This document shows positions 38,330 to 49,684 of a stretch of 64,000 bases of DNA, one piece after another (the stretch's first letter is position 1; the number at the start of each line of letters is the position of its first letter). The stretch comes from Suicoccus acidiformans (lineage in GTDB: Bacteria; Bacillota; Bacilli; Lactobacillales; Aerococcaceae). Position numbers and translations under genes: made by a program. The stretch is from the NCBI RefSeq assembly GCF_003546865.1, contig NZ_CP023434.1:868001-932000 (forward strand), written 5' to 3'. The notes beneath the pieces are model-generated. The model was given only the letters and a program-made list of their open reading frames with translations. It was not told the DNA's origin and made no database searches.

Positions 38330-38878
38330 ATGACCAAGTATAGTTTAGAAACGAAACTTCAAATTGTTACTGACTACGAAGCTGGAAAAGGCGGATTTAG
38401 GACTTTAGCGAAAAAATATCAAATCGCTCAGTCAATAGTGAAACGATGGATCCATAATTATCAAGATTTCGGCTTAGAAGGCCTTCAAGTTAAGTCAACA
38501 AGACAGTCTTATCCTTTAGAAACCAAGCTATATGCGATAGAATTGTACTTAACTACAGAGTTAAGCTATCGCGAAGTCGGTGTCCAATTAGGGATCAATA
38601 ATCCAAGCTTAATCGCAAATTGGATGCGAGCCTTTAAGGAAGACGGTATTGATGGCTTATCTAGACCAATAGGGAGGCCAACTACCATGTCTAATTCACA
38701 GAAAAAGAATCCACAAAATCCCAAAAAGACGCCTTTACCGAGTGATCCAGATGCCTTAAAGGAAATCATTAAAGAACAAGAAGAACGCATTCAAATGCTA
38801 GATATTGAGAATAAATTTTTAAAGGAATTGAGGAGGTTGCGGGAAGCAGACAAGCGGCAACACGACAACAAGAAGTGA
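38330..38878 (+). CDS. IS3-family OrfA (helix-turn-helix)
   Basis: This 182-residue DNA-binding subunit has two helix-turn-helix units, one from EAGKGGFRTLAKKYQIAQSI and one from TELSYREVGVQLGINNPSLI, each ending in a W-containing recognition region. A C-terminal leucine-zipper-like segment (IIKEQEERIQMLDIENKFLK) follows. Its end overlaps orfB by 4 nt, the typical arrangement for making an OrfAB fusion by -1 frameshifting. Confidence 0.92.
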   Translation: MTKYSLETKLQIVTDYEAGKGGFRTLAKKYQIAQSIVKRWIHNYQDFGLEGLQVKSTRQSYPLETKLYAIELYLTTELSYREVGVQLGINNPSLIANWMRAFKEDGIDGLSRPIGRPTTMSNSQKKNPQNPKKTPLPSDPDALKEIIKEQEERIQMLDIENKFLKELRRLREADKRQHDNKK

Positions 38879-39768
38879 TGGCCATCCGTAATCTCCATGA
38901 GTCTACAGAGTATTCTTTGACGCTGATACTGAAGACTTTAGATTTTCCTAAGGCAACCTATTATTATCAATTAGAGTGTTTGAATAGACCCAATAAAGAC
39001 GAAGCATTAAAAGAAGAAATTCTTGATATTCGTCAAGCACATGAAAACTACGGTTATCGCCGTGTTCATGCGGAGTTACGTCGTCGTGGTTATACCGTCA
39101 ATAAGAAAAAAGTTCAACGATTGATGAAAGAAATGAATCTACAAGTGACCTCATTTACTCGAAAATCACGGAAATACAACTCCTATCAAGGTGATATTGG
39201 TGAGAAAGCACCTAACCGCTTAAATCGTAGATTTACAAGTTCTATTCCACACCAAAAAATTGTGACGGATACAACGGAGTTCCATTATTATGAAGCTGAT
39301 GATTCAGGACAGTATCAATTGAAAAAGTTGTATTTAGATCCCTTTATTGACTTGTTTAATCTGGAAGTCATTAGCTATAAAATCTCAAAACAACCTAATA
39401 AGGAAAGTATGATGGAAGCCTTCGAAGAAGCCGTTGAAGCTACAAAAGATTGCCAATTTAGACGAACCTTTCATTCGGACCAAGGCTGGGCTTATCAAAT
39501 GAACGACTATCAACAATTATTGAAAGATCATCAGATTTTCCAGAGTATGTCCCGAAAGGGAAATTGTTTAGATAATGCGCCGATGGAGAACTTCTTCGGC
39601 ATCATGAAACAAGAAATGTTTTATGGGAAAGTTTATCGTAGCCGTAGGGAACTGGAACAAGCTATCCACGACTATATTCGTTACTACAATGAAGATAGGA
39701 TTAAAGAGAAATTAGGCTATTTAAGTCCTGTTGAATACAGACAACAACAATTACTTTTAAGTGCCTAA
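38875..39768 (+). CDS. IS3-family OrfB transposase (DDE)
   Basis: This 297-residue integrase-like protein has an N-terminal IS3 helical domain (LKEEILDIRQAHENYGYRRV) and then the rve catalytic core. Its DDE residues are TDTTEF (first Asp), FHSDQGWAY (second Asp) and CLDNAPMENFFGIMK (Glu), and it ends IRYYNEDRIKEKLGYLSPVE. The independent start would be GTG 38875 or ATG 38878. Full length. Confidence 0.94.
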   Translation: MMAIRNLHESTEYSLTLILKTLDFPKATYYYQLECLNRPNKDEALKEEILDIRQAHENYGYRRVHAELRRRGYTVNKKKVQRLMKEMNLQVTSFTRKSRKYNSYQGDIGEKAPNRLNRRFTSSIPHQKIVTDTTEFHYYEADDSGQYQLKKLYLDPFIDLFNLEVISYKISKQPNKESMMEAFEEAVEATKDCQFRRTFHSDQGWAYQMNDYQQLLKDHQIFQSMSRKGNCLDNAPMENFFGIMKQEMFYGKVYRSRRELEQAIHDYIRYYNEDRIKEKLGYLSPVEYRQQQLLLSA

Positions 39769-40165
39769 ACATGTCGCAAATCACCTAACCTCAATGGTTT
39801 CACAAACCATCCAGACTTATCAAGAGCCGCTTCGCTCTTCCTCTTGACAAGCTTGGATGTCTGATGAGATGTTTTGGTTAGGTCAATTAGCAGCTTCTCT
39901 GTTCTTGCGAAATCGGTCACCTTGAAGCAACTTAAGTTTTATATCTTTATTGAATCTTTCAGAAACACAAAAAAGAGCTACCCATTATTGGGGTAACTCT
40001 TCATAAAATCTAGTCTAACTTTTTGGGGTCAGTATAGGGGCTGGGTCTTTTTTGCCTGGAGGGGATATAAATACCGCTGTGGATGTTAGATTAGACGAAT
40101 CCCTAGCGGTATAGATTTAGTATTCAGAATTAATTAGCGCTGGCTGGAGAAGGCGGGGGTACTAT

Positions 40166-40194
40166 TTGTATGATTTATTTGAATAGTGTATACT
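40166..40194 (+). promoter_or_regulatory. Candidate cas operon promoter
   Basis: TTGTAT (40166-40171), a 17-bp spacer and TATACT (40189-40194). Initiation would fall near 40201, leaving a leader of about 160 nt before cas3 that contains the palindrome at 40235 and the pseudo-repeat at 40260. The region 40033-40165 shows nothing else. Confidence 0.55.
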
Positions 40195-40234
40195 TTTAAT
40201 ACTTAATATCTTAATTACTTGCCAGGTAAGTGCG

Positions 40235-40266
40235 ATCCAAGTTAATATTTTAATTTGGATTTTTTC
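40235..40266 (+). promoter_or_regulatory. AT-rich palindrome followed by a T-run in the cas leader
   Basis: ATCCAAGTTAA pairs with TTAATTTGGAT (10 of 11) around TATT, then TTTTT (40261-40265). It could be an attenuator-type terminator between the predicted promoter and cas3, or an operator. The stem is weak, with few GC pairs. Confidence 0.45.
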
Positions 40267-40287
40267 CCGCAGAAGCGGGGGTTGGTT
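40260..40287 (+). repeat. Degenerate CRISPR-repeat-like sequence upstream of cas3
   Basis: Aligned with the array repeat, it keeps TTT-CCCGC and GCGGGGGT, including the full CCCGC/GCGGG stem, with AGAA as the loop in place of ATAC; the ends have diverged (about 19 of 28 identical). It lies about 75 bp before the cas3 ATG. Neither strand has a T-run directly after the stem, so it is not a simple terminator. Confidence 0.7.
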
Positions 40288-40362
40288 AGTTTCAACGCTA
40301 TCCTAGGCTGTATCAACTAAGTTCATAAATAAAATTTATAACAGGGTAAATGAGGAGAGGCT

Positions 40363-43122
40363 ATGGAGAAGATCATTTCAAAACTCTGGGCAAAGAAAAA
40401 AGAAGAAAACGGACAGTTTAAATGGTTGTCATTAACGCAGCATCTTTGGGACACCCAGAACATCATTGTTTATTTGTGGGATCATTGGTTGAGTGAAGCA
40501 CAAAGGCAGATTGTCATTCAATCTTTAGCAGTGCCGGCCCCTGAGATTGCTCGTAATTTAGCACGTTTTTTAGGTGCGATCCACGATAATGGTAAGGCGA
40601 CGCCAGTTTTCCAGGTTAAGAAAGGGTATAATCATTCACCTGATTTAGACGCAGCATTAATTGAAAAATTAGAATTGGCTGGTTTTACAGGAATTTCCAC
40701 ACTGCAACTTGCTTCACCAAATGAGAGTCATCATGCATTAGCGGGAGAGAGAATTATAAGGCAGCTCGGGGTTAAGGAGGATATTGCATCCATCATTGGG
40801 GCTCACCATGGCAAACCGGTTGAACACGAAGAGAGAATCGCTCGTGAAGTTGCTTTCCCCCGCAATTATTTCCAGGCAGATTCAGTGGATCATCCGACAG
40901 CTCAAAAGTGGTTAAAGGCTCAAGAAGTGATTTTGGAGTGGGCGCTAAACATATCAGATTTTAAAGATGTGAGTGCTTTGCCCGAGGTTTCTCAGGCTGG
41001 CCAAGTTATTTTAACTGGGCTTTTAATCACAGCTGATTGGATAGCGAGTAATGAACAGTATTTCCCTTTGAAAAGTCTAACGGATGAAGACATAGACTGG
41101 TCTAATCATCGGTCTCAAACAGCCTGGAAAAAATGGTTTAAAACTTATCCTATAGATTTAAGTAATAAAACGAAGGATATTTACCAATCATTTGAGAATC
41201 GCTTTGAATTCTCTCCAAGAAATGTACAAACGGAGGTTCTGGAAATCGTTGATAGCGTTGATGAACCCGGTTTATTTATATTGGAGGCGCCCATGGGTTT
41301 GGGTAAGACAGAAACAGCTCTGATGGGGGCTGAAGTGTTAATGGATAAAACGCAGCGTTCTGGTATATTCTTTGGCTTACCAACACAAGCAACGTCCAAT
41401 GGTATATTTCCGAGGATAGAGAAATGGTTAACGCGTTTAAGTGAGGAAAATAAAGAAAGTGTCCAAATTAGACTCTCGCATGGCAAAGCATCTTTGAATG
41501 AATCTTTTGCGGGCTTAGCAAGAAATATTGATGATGATGGAGAGGGACAAGTCTTTGTGAATGAGTGGTTCGCAGGTCGTAAAACTGCTGCACTTGATGA
41601 TTTTGTGGTAGGAACCGTTGATCAGTGTCTCATGCTGGCTTTGAAGCAGAAGCATTTAATGCTTCGCCATTTAGGCTTTAGTAAGAAAGTCGTCATTTTA
41701 GATGAAGTGCATGCTTATGATGCCTATACAAATCAATATTTAAGTCAAGCCTTGAAATGGTTGGCTTATTATGATGTGCCGGTCATTGTTTTATCCGCAA
41801 CGCTACCAGCCCAAACTCGGGTGCAATTAGTGGATGCCTATCTTTGGGGCAAGGGGAGTTATTTGTCAAAGGCTTCGAAAAAGCAAATTCAAGGTGACAG
41901 CTATCCACTACTAACCTATATCGATGGCGTTAAGGTTGAACAATTTGAGGCTTTTGAAGAGATAGAGGATAAAAGAGTGCAAGTGAAGTCTCTTTCGGAC
42001 GATCAACTTGACGCAACGTTACAGTCCTTACTCCATTTAGGAGCTGTCGTTGGTGTGGTTGTTAATACCGTTAAGAAGGCACAGGAATTGGCTGCGGATT
42101 GTGTGCGTCAATTTGGCCAAGATAAGGTATGTTTACTTCACTCTAGTTTTATTGCTACGGATCGGGCGAAGCTAGAAGCAGATTTGATTGAAATGATTGG
42201 GAAGGATGGGCAACGTCCCAAAGGGCAAATTATTATTGGAACACAGGTATTAGAACAGTCTTTGGATATAGATTTTGATGTGTTAATTACAGATTTAGCC
42301 CCCATGGACTTGTTGATTCAGAGGATTGGACGACTGCATCGTCATCTTATTCCTCGCCCCAATGGTTTAGAAAAACCGGTCACCTATGTTTTAGGAATGG
42401 GTGATTCTTTTGACTTTGACAAGGGTAGTTCAGCGGTATATGGTGAATATTTATTGATGCGGACGCAGTGCTTGCTTCCAGAATCTATAAACATCCCTTC
42501 TGATATATCGCCGCTCGTACAACAAGTATATAGCGACAATGATGAGATTACCCTGGATAAGGATTTAGAGGAAAAATATCTGCAAGCCAAGCAATGCTTT
42601 GAAACCGAGTTAAAGATCAAGAAAAGTAAAGCGAATACCTATTTATTATCAGATCCTCAATTTGAAGATCTTCATGTTGGTCAGCAATCGCTTATTGGCT
42701 GGTTAAAAGGGCCTAGTCAAGATGTGAGTGATGAGAAATCATATGCCCAGGTAAGGGACATTCAAGAAAGCATTGAAATTATTGCTGTTCGTAAATTATT
42801 TGAGGGTTATACATTTTTTGGTGAGGATATAGACATATCACATCAGATCGAAGAATTTACTGTCGGGAAACGACTAGCGAATGAAACAATCAAATTGCCC
42901 ATGGCTCTGACACAAAGGTGGAACATCGATACAACTATCGAGGAACTAGAAATATACAACAAGAAGTATTTGGCTAATTGGCAAGATCAAGCTTGGCTTA
43001 GAGGGAAATTAGGCCTTATCTTTGATGAAGAGGGCGAATGTACTTTGAATGGATATCGTTTGAAATATGATGCCTTCTATGGATTAATGTATGAAAGGGA
43101 GGAGCAAAGTGAGTCGATTTAA
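40363..43122 (+). CDS. cas3: Cas3 helicase-nuclease (type I-E)
   Basis: This 919-residue effector unwinds and degrades DNA marked by Cascade. The N-terminal HD nuclease has AIHDNGKATPVF (His-Asp near 74) and SHHALAGERI with AHHGKPVEH. The SF2 helicase has Walker A EAPMGLGKTETALMGAE (about 310), DEVH box VVILDEVHAYD (about 446), VLSATLPAQTR and a QRIGRLHRH motif. A C-terminal accessory region completes it. ATG follows GAGGAGAGG. The 3' end overlaps cse1 by 14 nt, so all cas genes probably share a transcript. Confidence 0.96.
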   Translation: MEKIISKLWAKKKEENGQFKWLSLTQHLWDTQNIIVYLWDHWLSEAQRQIVIQSLAVPAPEIARNLARFLGAIHDNGKATPVFQVKKGYNHSPDLDAALIEKLELAGFTGISTLQLASPNESHHALAGERIIRQLGVKEDIASIIGAHHGKPVEHEERIAREVAFPRNYFQADSVDHPTAQKWLKAQEVILEWALNISDFKDVSALPEVSQAGQVILTGLLITADWIASNEQYFPLKSLTDEDIDWSNHRSQTAWKKWFKTYPIDLSNKTKDIYQSFENRFEFSPRNVQTEVLEIVDSVDEPGLFILEAPMGLGKTETALMGAEVLMDKTQRSGIFFGLPTQATSNGIFPRIEKWLTRLSEENKESVQIRLSHGKASLNESFAGLARNIDDDGEGQVFVNEWFAGRKTAALDDFVVGTVDQCLMLALKQKHLMLRHLGFSKKVVILDEVHAYDAYTNQYLSQALKWLAYYDVPVIVLSATLPAQTRVQLVDAYLWGKGSYLSKASKKQIQGDSYPLLTYIDGVKVEQFEAFEEIEDKRVQVKSLSDDQLDATLQSLLHLGAVVGVVVNTVKKAQELAADCVRQFGQDKVCLLHSSFIATDRAKLEADLIEMIGKDGQRPKGQIIIGTQVLEQSLDIDFDVLITDLAPMDLLIQRIGRLHRHLIPRPNGLEKPVTYVLGMGDSFDFDKGSSAVYGEYLLMRTQCLLPESINIPSDISPLVQQVYSDNDEITLDKDLEEKYLQAKQCFETELKIKKSKANTYLLSDPQFEDLHVGQQSLIGWLKGPSQDVSDEKSYAQVRDIQESIEIIAVRKLFEGYTFFGEDIDISHQIEEFTVGKRLANETIKLPMALTQRWNIDTTIEELEIYNKKYLANWQDQAWLRGKLGLIFDEEGECTLNGYRLKYDAFYGLMYEREEQSESI

Positions 43123-44824
43123 TTTAATTGATGAACCGTGGATTTCGGTAATGGTTAATTTAAGTGGGGAGACCAAAGAAGTTTCTTTAAAAGAATTATT
43201 TACGAACGCTCACCAATATGTTCAACTAGCAGGAGACACTAAAACACAAGACTTCGCGGTCTTTCGGGTGTTATTAGCTATTTTACATACTGTCTTCTCA
43301 AGAGTAGATGCTGACGGTGAAGCATATGAGTACGTAACTTTAGATGACAACTTTCGAGTGGTTGATATTGAAGAAAATCCTCGCGTCAAACTCATGTATG
43401 AAAAAGAATTAATGGATACTTGGCAAGAACTATGGAATTCTGGGCGTTTCCCTGAAATTATTAATCTGTATTTACAACAATGGCATGAACGATTTTATCT
43501 ATTTGATGAGATGTATCCTTTCTATCAGGTTACAGAACAAGTCGTATCAGCAGATAATATTAATAAAGCGAGGCCAAGCGTTATCTCAGGAAAGAATATT
43601 AATCGCCAAATTTCAGAGAGCGGGAACAAAACAGCTTTGTTCTCACCCAAATATAGTGCTAAAAACAATAAAGAAAAATTAACGGAAGCAGAAATTGCCA
43701 GGTGGTTAATAACATTTCAAGGATATACAGGTTTATCTGATAAAGTTATTTTCGGTAAGGAAAAGTATGATGTATCCAATTCAAAGGGCTGGCTTTTTGA
43801 CTTGGGAGGTATTTATCTTGAAGGCGACAATTTATTTGAGACATTATTATTAAACCTGGTTCTAAACCATCCTGTCGATGAATATAAAAGCCTTCAGCAA
43901 AAACCTGCTTGGGAATTTTCTGGTGAAGAAGTCGTAAACAGACTTTTGAAGCAGGAGCCTGTAAGAAACTTAGCAGAATTATACACAAATTGGAGCCGAG
44001 CTATTTATATTGATCCAAGTACTGATATTGCTGACGCCTTTCAATTGAGTATTGTTAAGCTTCCAGAGATTAAACACCAGAATCAGTTCTTAGAGCCAAT
44101 GACTCTATGGCGCTTTAACCGGACAGGGACTAATAAAGAGACCTTCACCCCCCGTAAACACACATTCCAGCAAGCAATGTGGCGGTCGTTTGGCTTAATC
44201 AGTTTACCTGATGATGATAGTGAGAATCAGCGGCGACCAAAAATTATGGATTGGTATAGAACTGTAAAGCCTTTTATAGGTGACCGGCGAGTGGTTATCA
44301 ATACTGTAAGTATGCAAGATGATGGGAATGCTACCTCATGGGTGCCGACGAATGAAATTATCGATCGGATGAACGTGGAGGACTTTATTATAGATGATGA
44401 TAAACCAGAGGGCTGGCTTTATCGAGTTGATAGTATCGTTAGCGAAACGCAGCAAATGATAAACATACATTATAGAAATTTCTTAAGGGATATTGTTCAG
44501 ATTCGGGGCTTGGATGGAAAGAATGATTATATCCCCCAAAGTATTGCCAAAATTTACGAAGCTGTTGATCGACCTTTTAGGGAGTGGCTAGAAGGAATCG
44601 GGACAGGTGATTCCATGGACGAGAAGACTTTTGAGTGGCGAGAGACTTTATTTACAATACTGACAAATGAAACCAATCGAATTATCGATAATGCAACCTA
44701 TCGCGATTATCGGGGTGTCACGATTAAAGATGGGACGCGAATTCTAAATATTGTGACAGCGCATAATCGGTTGATTTATCATTTAAGAAAAGGACTAAAG
44801 ATGAAGGAGGCAGATTATGAGTGA
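43109..44824 (+). CDS. casA: Cse1/Cas8e, large subunit of Cascade
   Basis: This 571-residue protein is the PAM-reading, Cas3-recruiting subunit of type I-E Cascade. The N-terminal SRFNLIDEPWISVMVNLSGE is the family signature (N-L-I/D-x-PWI). It contains the HPVDEY and MTLWRFNRTG blocks seen in Cse1. I chose GTG 43109, 6 nt after GGGAGGA; an upstream ATG at 43091 overlaps that site. The neighbours cas3 and cse2 overlap it. Confidence 0.93.
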   Translation: MSRFNLIDEPWISVMVNLSGETKEVSLKELFTNAHQYVQLAGDTKTQDFAVFRVLLAILHTVFSRVDADGEAYEYVTLDDNFRVVDIEENPRVKLMYEKELMDTWQELWNSGRFPEIINLYLQQWHERFYLFDEMYPFYQVTEQVVSADNINKARPSVISGKNINRQISESGNKTALFSPKYSAKNNKEKLTEAEIARWLITFQGYTGLSDKVIFGKEKYDVSNSKGWLFDLGGIYLEGDNLFETLLLNLVLNHPVDEYKSLQQKPAWEFSGEEVVNRLLKQEPVRNLAELYTNWSRAIYIDPSTDIADAFQLSIVKLPEIKHQNQFLEPMTLWRFNRTGTNKETFTPRKHTFQQAMWRSFGLISLPDDDSENQRRPKIMDWYRTVKPFIGDRRVVINTVSMQDDGNATSWVPTNEIIDRMNVEDFIIDDDKPEGWLYRVDSIVSETQQMINIHYRNFLRDIVQIRGLDGKNDYIPQSIAKIYEAVDRPFREWLEGIGTGDSMDEKTFEWRETLFTILTNETNRIIDNATYRDYRGVTIKDGTRILNIVTAHNRLIYHLRKGLKMKEADYE

Positions 44825-45401
44825 GAATCTGGATATATATCTGATAGTCAGTCGTATACTTCGACGAATCGAATCAAATCTTGAGACGAGTTCTGGGAAA
44901 GCTATTCTGGCAAATTTGAGACATTCAGTAGGCCGTCCAATTAGTGAAAGTGTCGAAATTTGGCCGCTTGTTTTCGAAGAAATACCAGAACATTATCTGA
45001 GCAATCGTGGTGAATTGACAAAGGAGGAAAGAGCAATTATTTCGACATTACAACTCTATGCGATTCATCAGCAATCGAAACCTTTGTCCGTTAATTCATA
45101 TGATAAATCGGATTCAGTTGGCAAAGCATTAAAAGCATTGCGACAAGAAGATAATCAAGTGGCCATTGATCGTAGATTTAACACAATGATTACCGCGTCC
45201 ACATATGAAGAATTGATACATCATTTAAGGCAATTGATTCGATTATTACGGAATAAAGCGCCTCAACAAAGATTAAATTATGCAAGTTTAGCGAATGATT
45301 TGTATTGGTTTCAGCGAGGATATGAAGAGAGTATTCGCTTAAGATGGGGTAAGGCATATTATCGTGGTCAACAAGTAAAAGAAGATAAAGGAGAAGATTA
45401 A
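44817..45401 (+). CDS. casB: Cse2/Cas11, small subunit of Cascade
   Basis: This 194-residue, mostly helical protein is the small-subunit dimer of I-E Cascade that stabilises the R-loop. Visible features are NLRHSVGRPISESVEIWPLV near the start, AIHQQSKPLSV, and the basic region ALKALRQEDNQVAIDRRFNT, common to Cse2. Its ATG lies 8 nt inside cse1 (GGAGGCAG upstream). Identification rests on both sequence and position. Confidence 0.9.
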   Translation: MSENLDIYLIVSRILRRIESNLETSSGKAILANLRHSVGRPISESVEIWPLVFEEIPEHYLSNRGELTKEERAIISTLQLYAIHQQSKPLSVNSYDKSDSVGKALKALRQEDNQVAIDRRFNTMITASTYEELIHHLRQLIRLLRNKAPQQRLNYASLANDLYWFQRGYEESIRLRWGKAYYRGQQVKEDKGED

Positions 45402-45402
45402 A

Positions 45403-46476
45403 ATGCAGAGTAGATTATTTATGGATGTACATGTAATCCAAACATTACCACCGTCAAATATCAATCGGGATGACACGGGAAGCCCGAAGACGGCGCAATA
45501 TGGTGGCGTTAGAAGAGCAAGAGTAAGTTCCCAATCATGGAAAAAAGCGATTCGTGATTACTTTAACACAAATGGGGATGCTCAGAATGTCGGGGTACGT
45601 ACGCTTGAAATAGTAAGGTATGTTGCCGATAAAATCCAAAGTATCGATCCATCCATAAGTGAAGAAGCAGCAATGAAATTGGCTGATCAAACGTTTAAGA
45701 CAGCAAAAGTCTCAACAAAAGACCAACGAGCTAAAGCGCTCTTCTTCTTAGGTGACACGCAAGCGGATCAGTTAGCAGAAGCAGCGATTAATGGCGTTGC
45801 AGATAAGAAGACACTACAAGAAATTCTGCGCAATAATCCTGCTGTTGATATTGCATTATTCGGACGCATGGTAGCAGACGATCCGTCTTTAAACGAGGAT
45901 GCCTCTTCACAAATTGCCCATGCCATCTCTACGCATGCTGTGCAAACTGAATTTGATTTCTATACTGCAGTGGATGATTTAGCTCCAGAGGATAATGCAG
46001 GGGCAGGGATGTTGGGCACACTTGAATTCAACTCATCGACTTTATATCGATACGGCAATGTTGCTGTACATGAGCTTATGCAACAATTAGAGTCGAAAGA
46101 ATCTGTCATTAATGCTTTGAAGTTATTTGTAGAGGCTTTCTCTAATTCCATGCCCACTGGAAAAGTGAATTCTTACGCTAACCAAACGATTCCTGATTTA
46201 ATTCTTGTGACGCTGAGAGATGATCGGCCAGTGAATTTAGTAACAGCCTTTGAAACACCAGTAAAATCTAATCACGGTAACGTTGTAGAATCTGTCATGA
46301 AACTATTTGAAGAAGCGGATAAAGCGCATAAGTTTGTTAAAGAACCACTCACGGCTAATTATGTAAGTATGGTAGATTTAGAGGCTAACAAGATTTCTGC
46401 AAGTGAGCTGGCAAGCTTATCGACGTTGACTGAGCAGTTAGGTAATGATTTAACACAATTGATTATAGAAGATTAG
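45403..46476 (+). CDS. casC: Cas7e/CasC, Cascade backbone subunit
   Basis: This 357-residue RAMP-family protein forms the crRNA-binding filament of Cascade. It starts MDVHVIQTLPPSNINRDDTG, then RRARVSSQSWKKAIRDYF, both characteristic of Cse4/CasC. EFNSSTLYRYGNVAVHELMQ and SYANQTIPDLILV follow. It begins just after cse2 with AAGGAGAAG upstream. Full length with no damage. Confidence 0.96.
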   Translation: MQSRLFMDVHVIQTLPPSNINRDDTGSPKTAQYGGVRRARVSSQSWKKAIRDYFNTNGDAQNVGVRTLEIVRYVADKIQSIDPSISEEAAMKLADQTFKTAKVSTKDQRAKALFFLGDTQADQLAEAAINGVADKKTLQEILRNNPAVDIALFGRMVADDPSLNEDASSQIAHAISTHAVQTEFDFYTAVDDLAPEDNAGAGMLGTLEFNSSTLYRYGNVAVHELMQQLESKESVINALKLFVEAFSNSMPTGKVNSYANQTIPDLILVTLRDDRPVNLVTAFETPVKSNHGNVVESVMKLFEEADKAHKFVKEPLTANYVSMVDLEANKISASELASLSTLTEQLGNDLTQLIIED

Positions 46477-46486
46477 GATGAGACTT

Positions 46487-47188
46487 ATGAAAACGATTCT
46501 TCTAAAATTCGCAGGACCAATGCAAGCCTGGGGGTCAAGTTCAAGCTTTGAGACAAGAGATACGGATACCCATCCTACGAAAAGTGCTATTATCGGTTTA
46601 ATCGGGGCGAGTTTAGGGTATCGGCGTGATGATGAGCTGATTCATAAGCTCAATGAACTGAAAATCGCTGTACGTGTAGATCAGCCAGGTAGACGACTTC
46701 ATGATTACCATACCGCCGCCAAAACTAAGGCGAATGGTTCATTTGAACGAACGTACGTTACAAATCGATATTATCTTGAGGATGCGGTATTTATTGTAGC
46801 GATTAATCATCCAACAGATGCTTGGATAACAGAAATTGCTGAAGCTTTAAAGCATCCCTATTTCCAGGGATATTTAGGACGTCGCTCATTACCGTTGACG
46901 TATGATTATTTCTTAGGTGTCATCGATAAAGATATCATCCAAGCTATTGAAGAAATTCCCTGGCAAGCTCATAAGAGCTATCAGAAGAAACATAGTAATA
47001 AAGTAACGGTTTTTATGGATGCAGAGTTATCGAATGAGGGGCCCGTAACAATGCGAAAAGATCGTGTAAAGTCATTCTCTCAGAAAAACAGAATGTTTGA
47101 TTACCGCGGTGAAGTTCGTAGATCTGTCTTTGCTCCGATTAAAACTCAGTTATCGAGTACAGAGCATGATGCTTTTGATGCTATTTAG
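46487..47188 (+). CDS. casD: Cas5e/CasD, Cascade 5'-handle subunit
   Basis: This 233-residue RAMP protein caps the crRNA 5' handle. It starts MKTILLKFAGPMQAWGSSSS, typical for Cas5e, then TKSAIIGLIGASLGYRRDDE, PGRRLHDYHTAA, and YRGEVRRSVF near the end. I prefer ATG 46487 (AGGATGAG upstream); ATG 46478 is in frame and possible. It lies between cas7 and cas6. Confidence 0.95.
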   Translation: MKTILLKFAGPMQAWGSSSSFETRDTDTHPTKSAIIGLIGASLGYRRDDELIHKLNELKIAVRVDQPGRRLHDYHTAAKTKANGSFERTYVTNRYYLEDAVFIVAINHPTDAWITEIAEALKHPYFQGYLGRRSLPLTYDYFLGVIDKDIIQAIEEIPWQAHKSYQKKHSNKVTVFMDAELSNEGPVTMRKDRVKSFSQKNRMFDYRGEVRRSVFAPIKTQLSSTEHDAFDAI

Positions 47189-47200
47189 GAGGTGAAGTCA

Positions 47201-48781
<1,581 letters not shown>

Positions 48782-48782
<1 letters not shown>

Positions 48783-49684
48783 TGCCATTGACTGTTATAA
48801 CTTTGAAGAATGTTCCGCCATCTCTCAAAGGGGATTTAACTAAGTGGATGCAGGAGATATCAACAGGTGTTTATGTTGGAAATTTCAATACTAAAGTAAG
48901 AGAGCAGTTATGGCAAAGAGTTAGAGAGAGCGCTGGGGTTGGTGAAGCAACGATGAGCTACGCTACTAGAAATGAAATCGGCTATCAATTTGAAACACAT
49001 AACTCGACACGTATACCGATTGATTATGACGGCATACCACTAATTATGATTCCGAAGGAATACAAGGTAGAAGAGTCAAAGCTAAACAGCGGGTTTAGTG
49101 ATGCAGCCAAATTTCGCAAGGCTAAAAAGCATACCAATAAAGTTGAGAGGTCAGAATCGATGTCTTATGTTGTATTGGATATTGAAACAGACGGTTTAAA
49201 CCCTAAGGAACATTCAATAATTGAGATAGCTGCAGTAAAGGTTCAGGGCGCAAATCATGCCGAATTCCATTCATTCGTAGCTTATGATAAGAAGTTACCG
49301 CCAGAAATTACCCGTTTAACTGGGATAACTGAATCAGTGCTGGAACAAGGCGAAAGAATCGATGTAGCAATCGAGTCTCTCCTTGCTTTTCTGGGAGATT
49401 TTGCTATTATAGGCTATAATATTGCTTTTGACATATCTTTCATAAACGAAGTGTTGAAGCGTTTATCGTATAAGCCACTCACTAATTCAATTTATGATAT
49501 GCAGAAATACGTAAAAAGGGAGCAACCGTTTCTATCTAATTACAAGCTTGAAACGGTACTTGAAGCATATGGGATCGATAAGCATGTGCCACATCGGGCT
49601 TTGGAAGATGCTAGGTTAATCTATGAGCTTTCGACAAAAGTGAATGAATTTCACAAAAAATTCAAACTTTATTCGCTTAGCTAA
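48782..49684 (+). CDS. cas2: Cas2 fused to a DnaQ-like DEDDh exonuclease
   Basis: This 300-residue fusion has an I-E Cas2 domain at residues 1 to about 95 (MPLTVITLKNVPPSLKGDLT, TGVYVGNF, REQLWQRV). A linker precedes a 3'-5' exonuclease at about 128-297 with VLDIETDGL (Asp, Glu), IGYNIAFDISF (Asp) and HRALEDARLIYEL (His, Asp). Such fusions are known in some type I-E systems, including streptococcal ones, where the exonuclease trims prespacers. ATG overlaps the cas1 stop (TGATG). Only 14 bp separate its stop from the first repeat. Confidence 0.95.

Larger units (their letters stand above)
38281..40032 (+). mobile_element. IS3-family element (IS150-like), nested in an IS relic
   Basis: The ends are inverted repeats CTGACCCCCAAAAGTTAGAC (left) and, inverted, CTGACCCCAAAAAGTTAGAC (right), with one mismatch. 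TATA on both sides (38277-38280, 40033-40036) may be a 4-bp target duplication. It carries orfA and orfB. A long hairpin (CATCCA...TCAAGAG with CTCTT...CTTGA...TGGATG) and a terminator-like AAGAGCTACCC...GGGGTAACTCTT (39973-40002) fill 39790-40005. Both frames look intact, so it may be active. Confidence 0.92.

Noticed and set aside
40260..40287. Plain Rho-independent terminator
   Set aside because: The stem is not followed by a T-run on either strand; the T-run precedes it on the + strand and belongs to the upstream palindrome.
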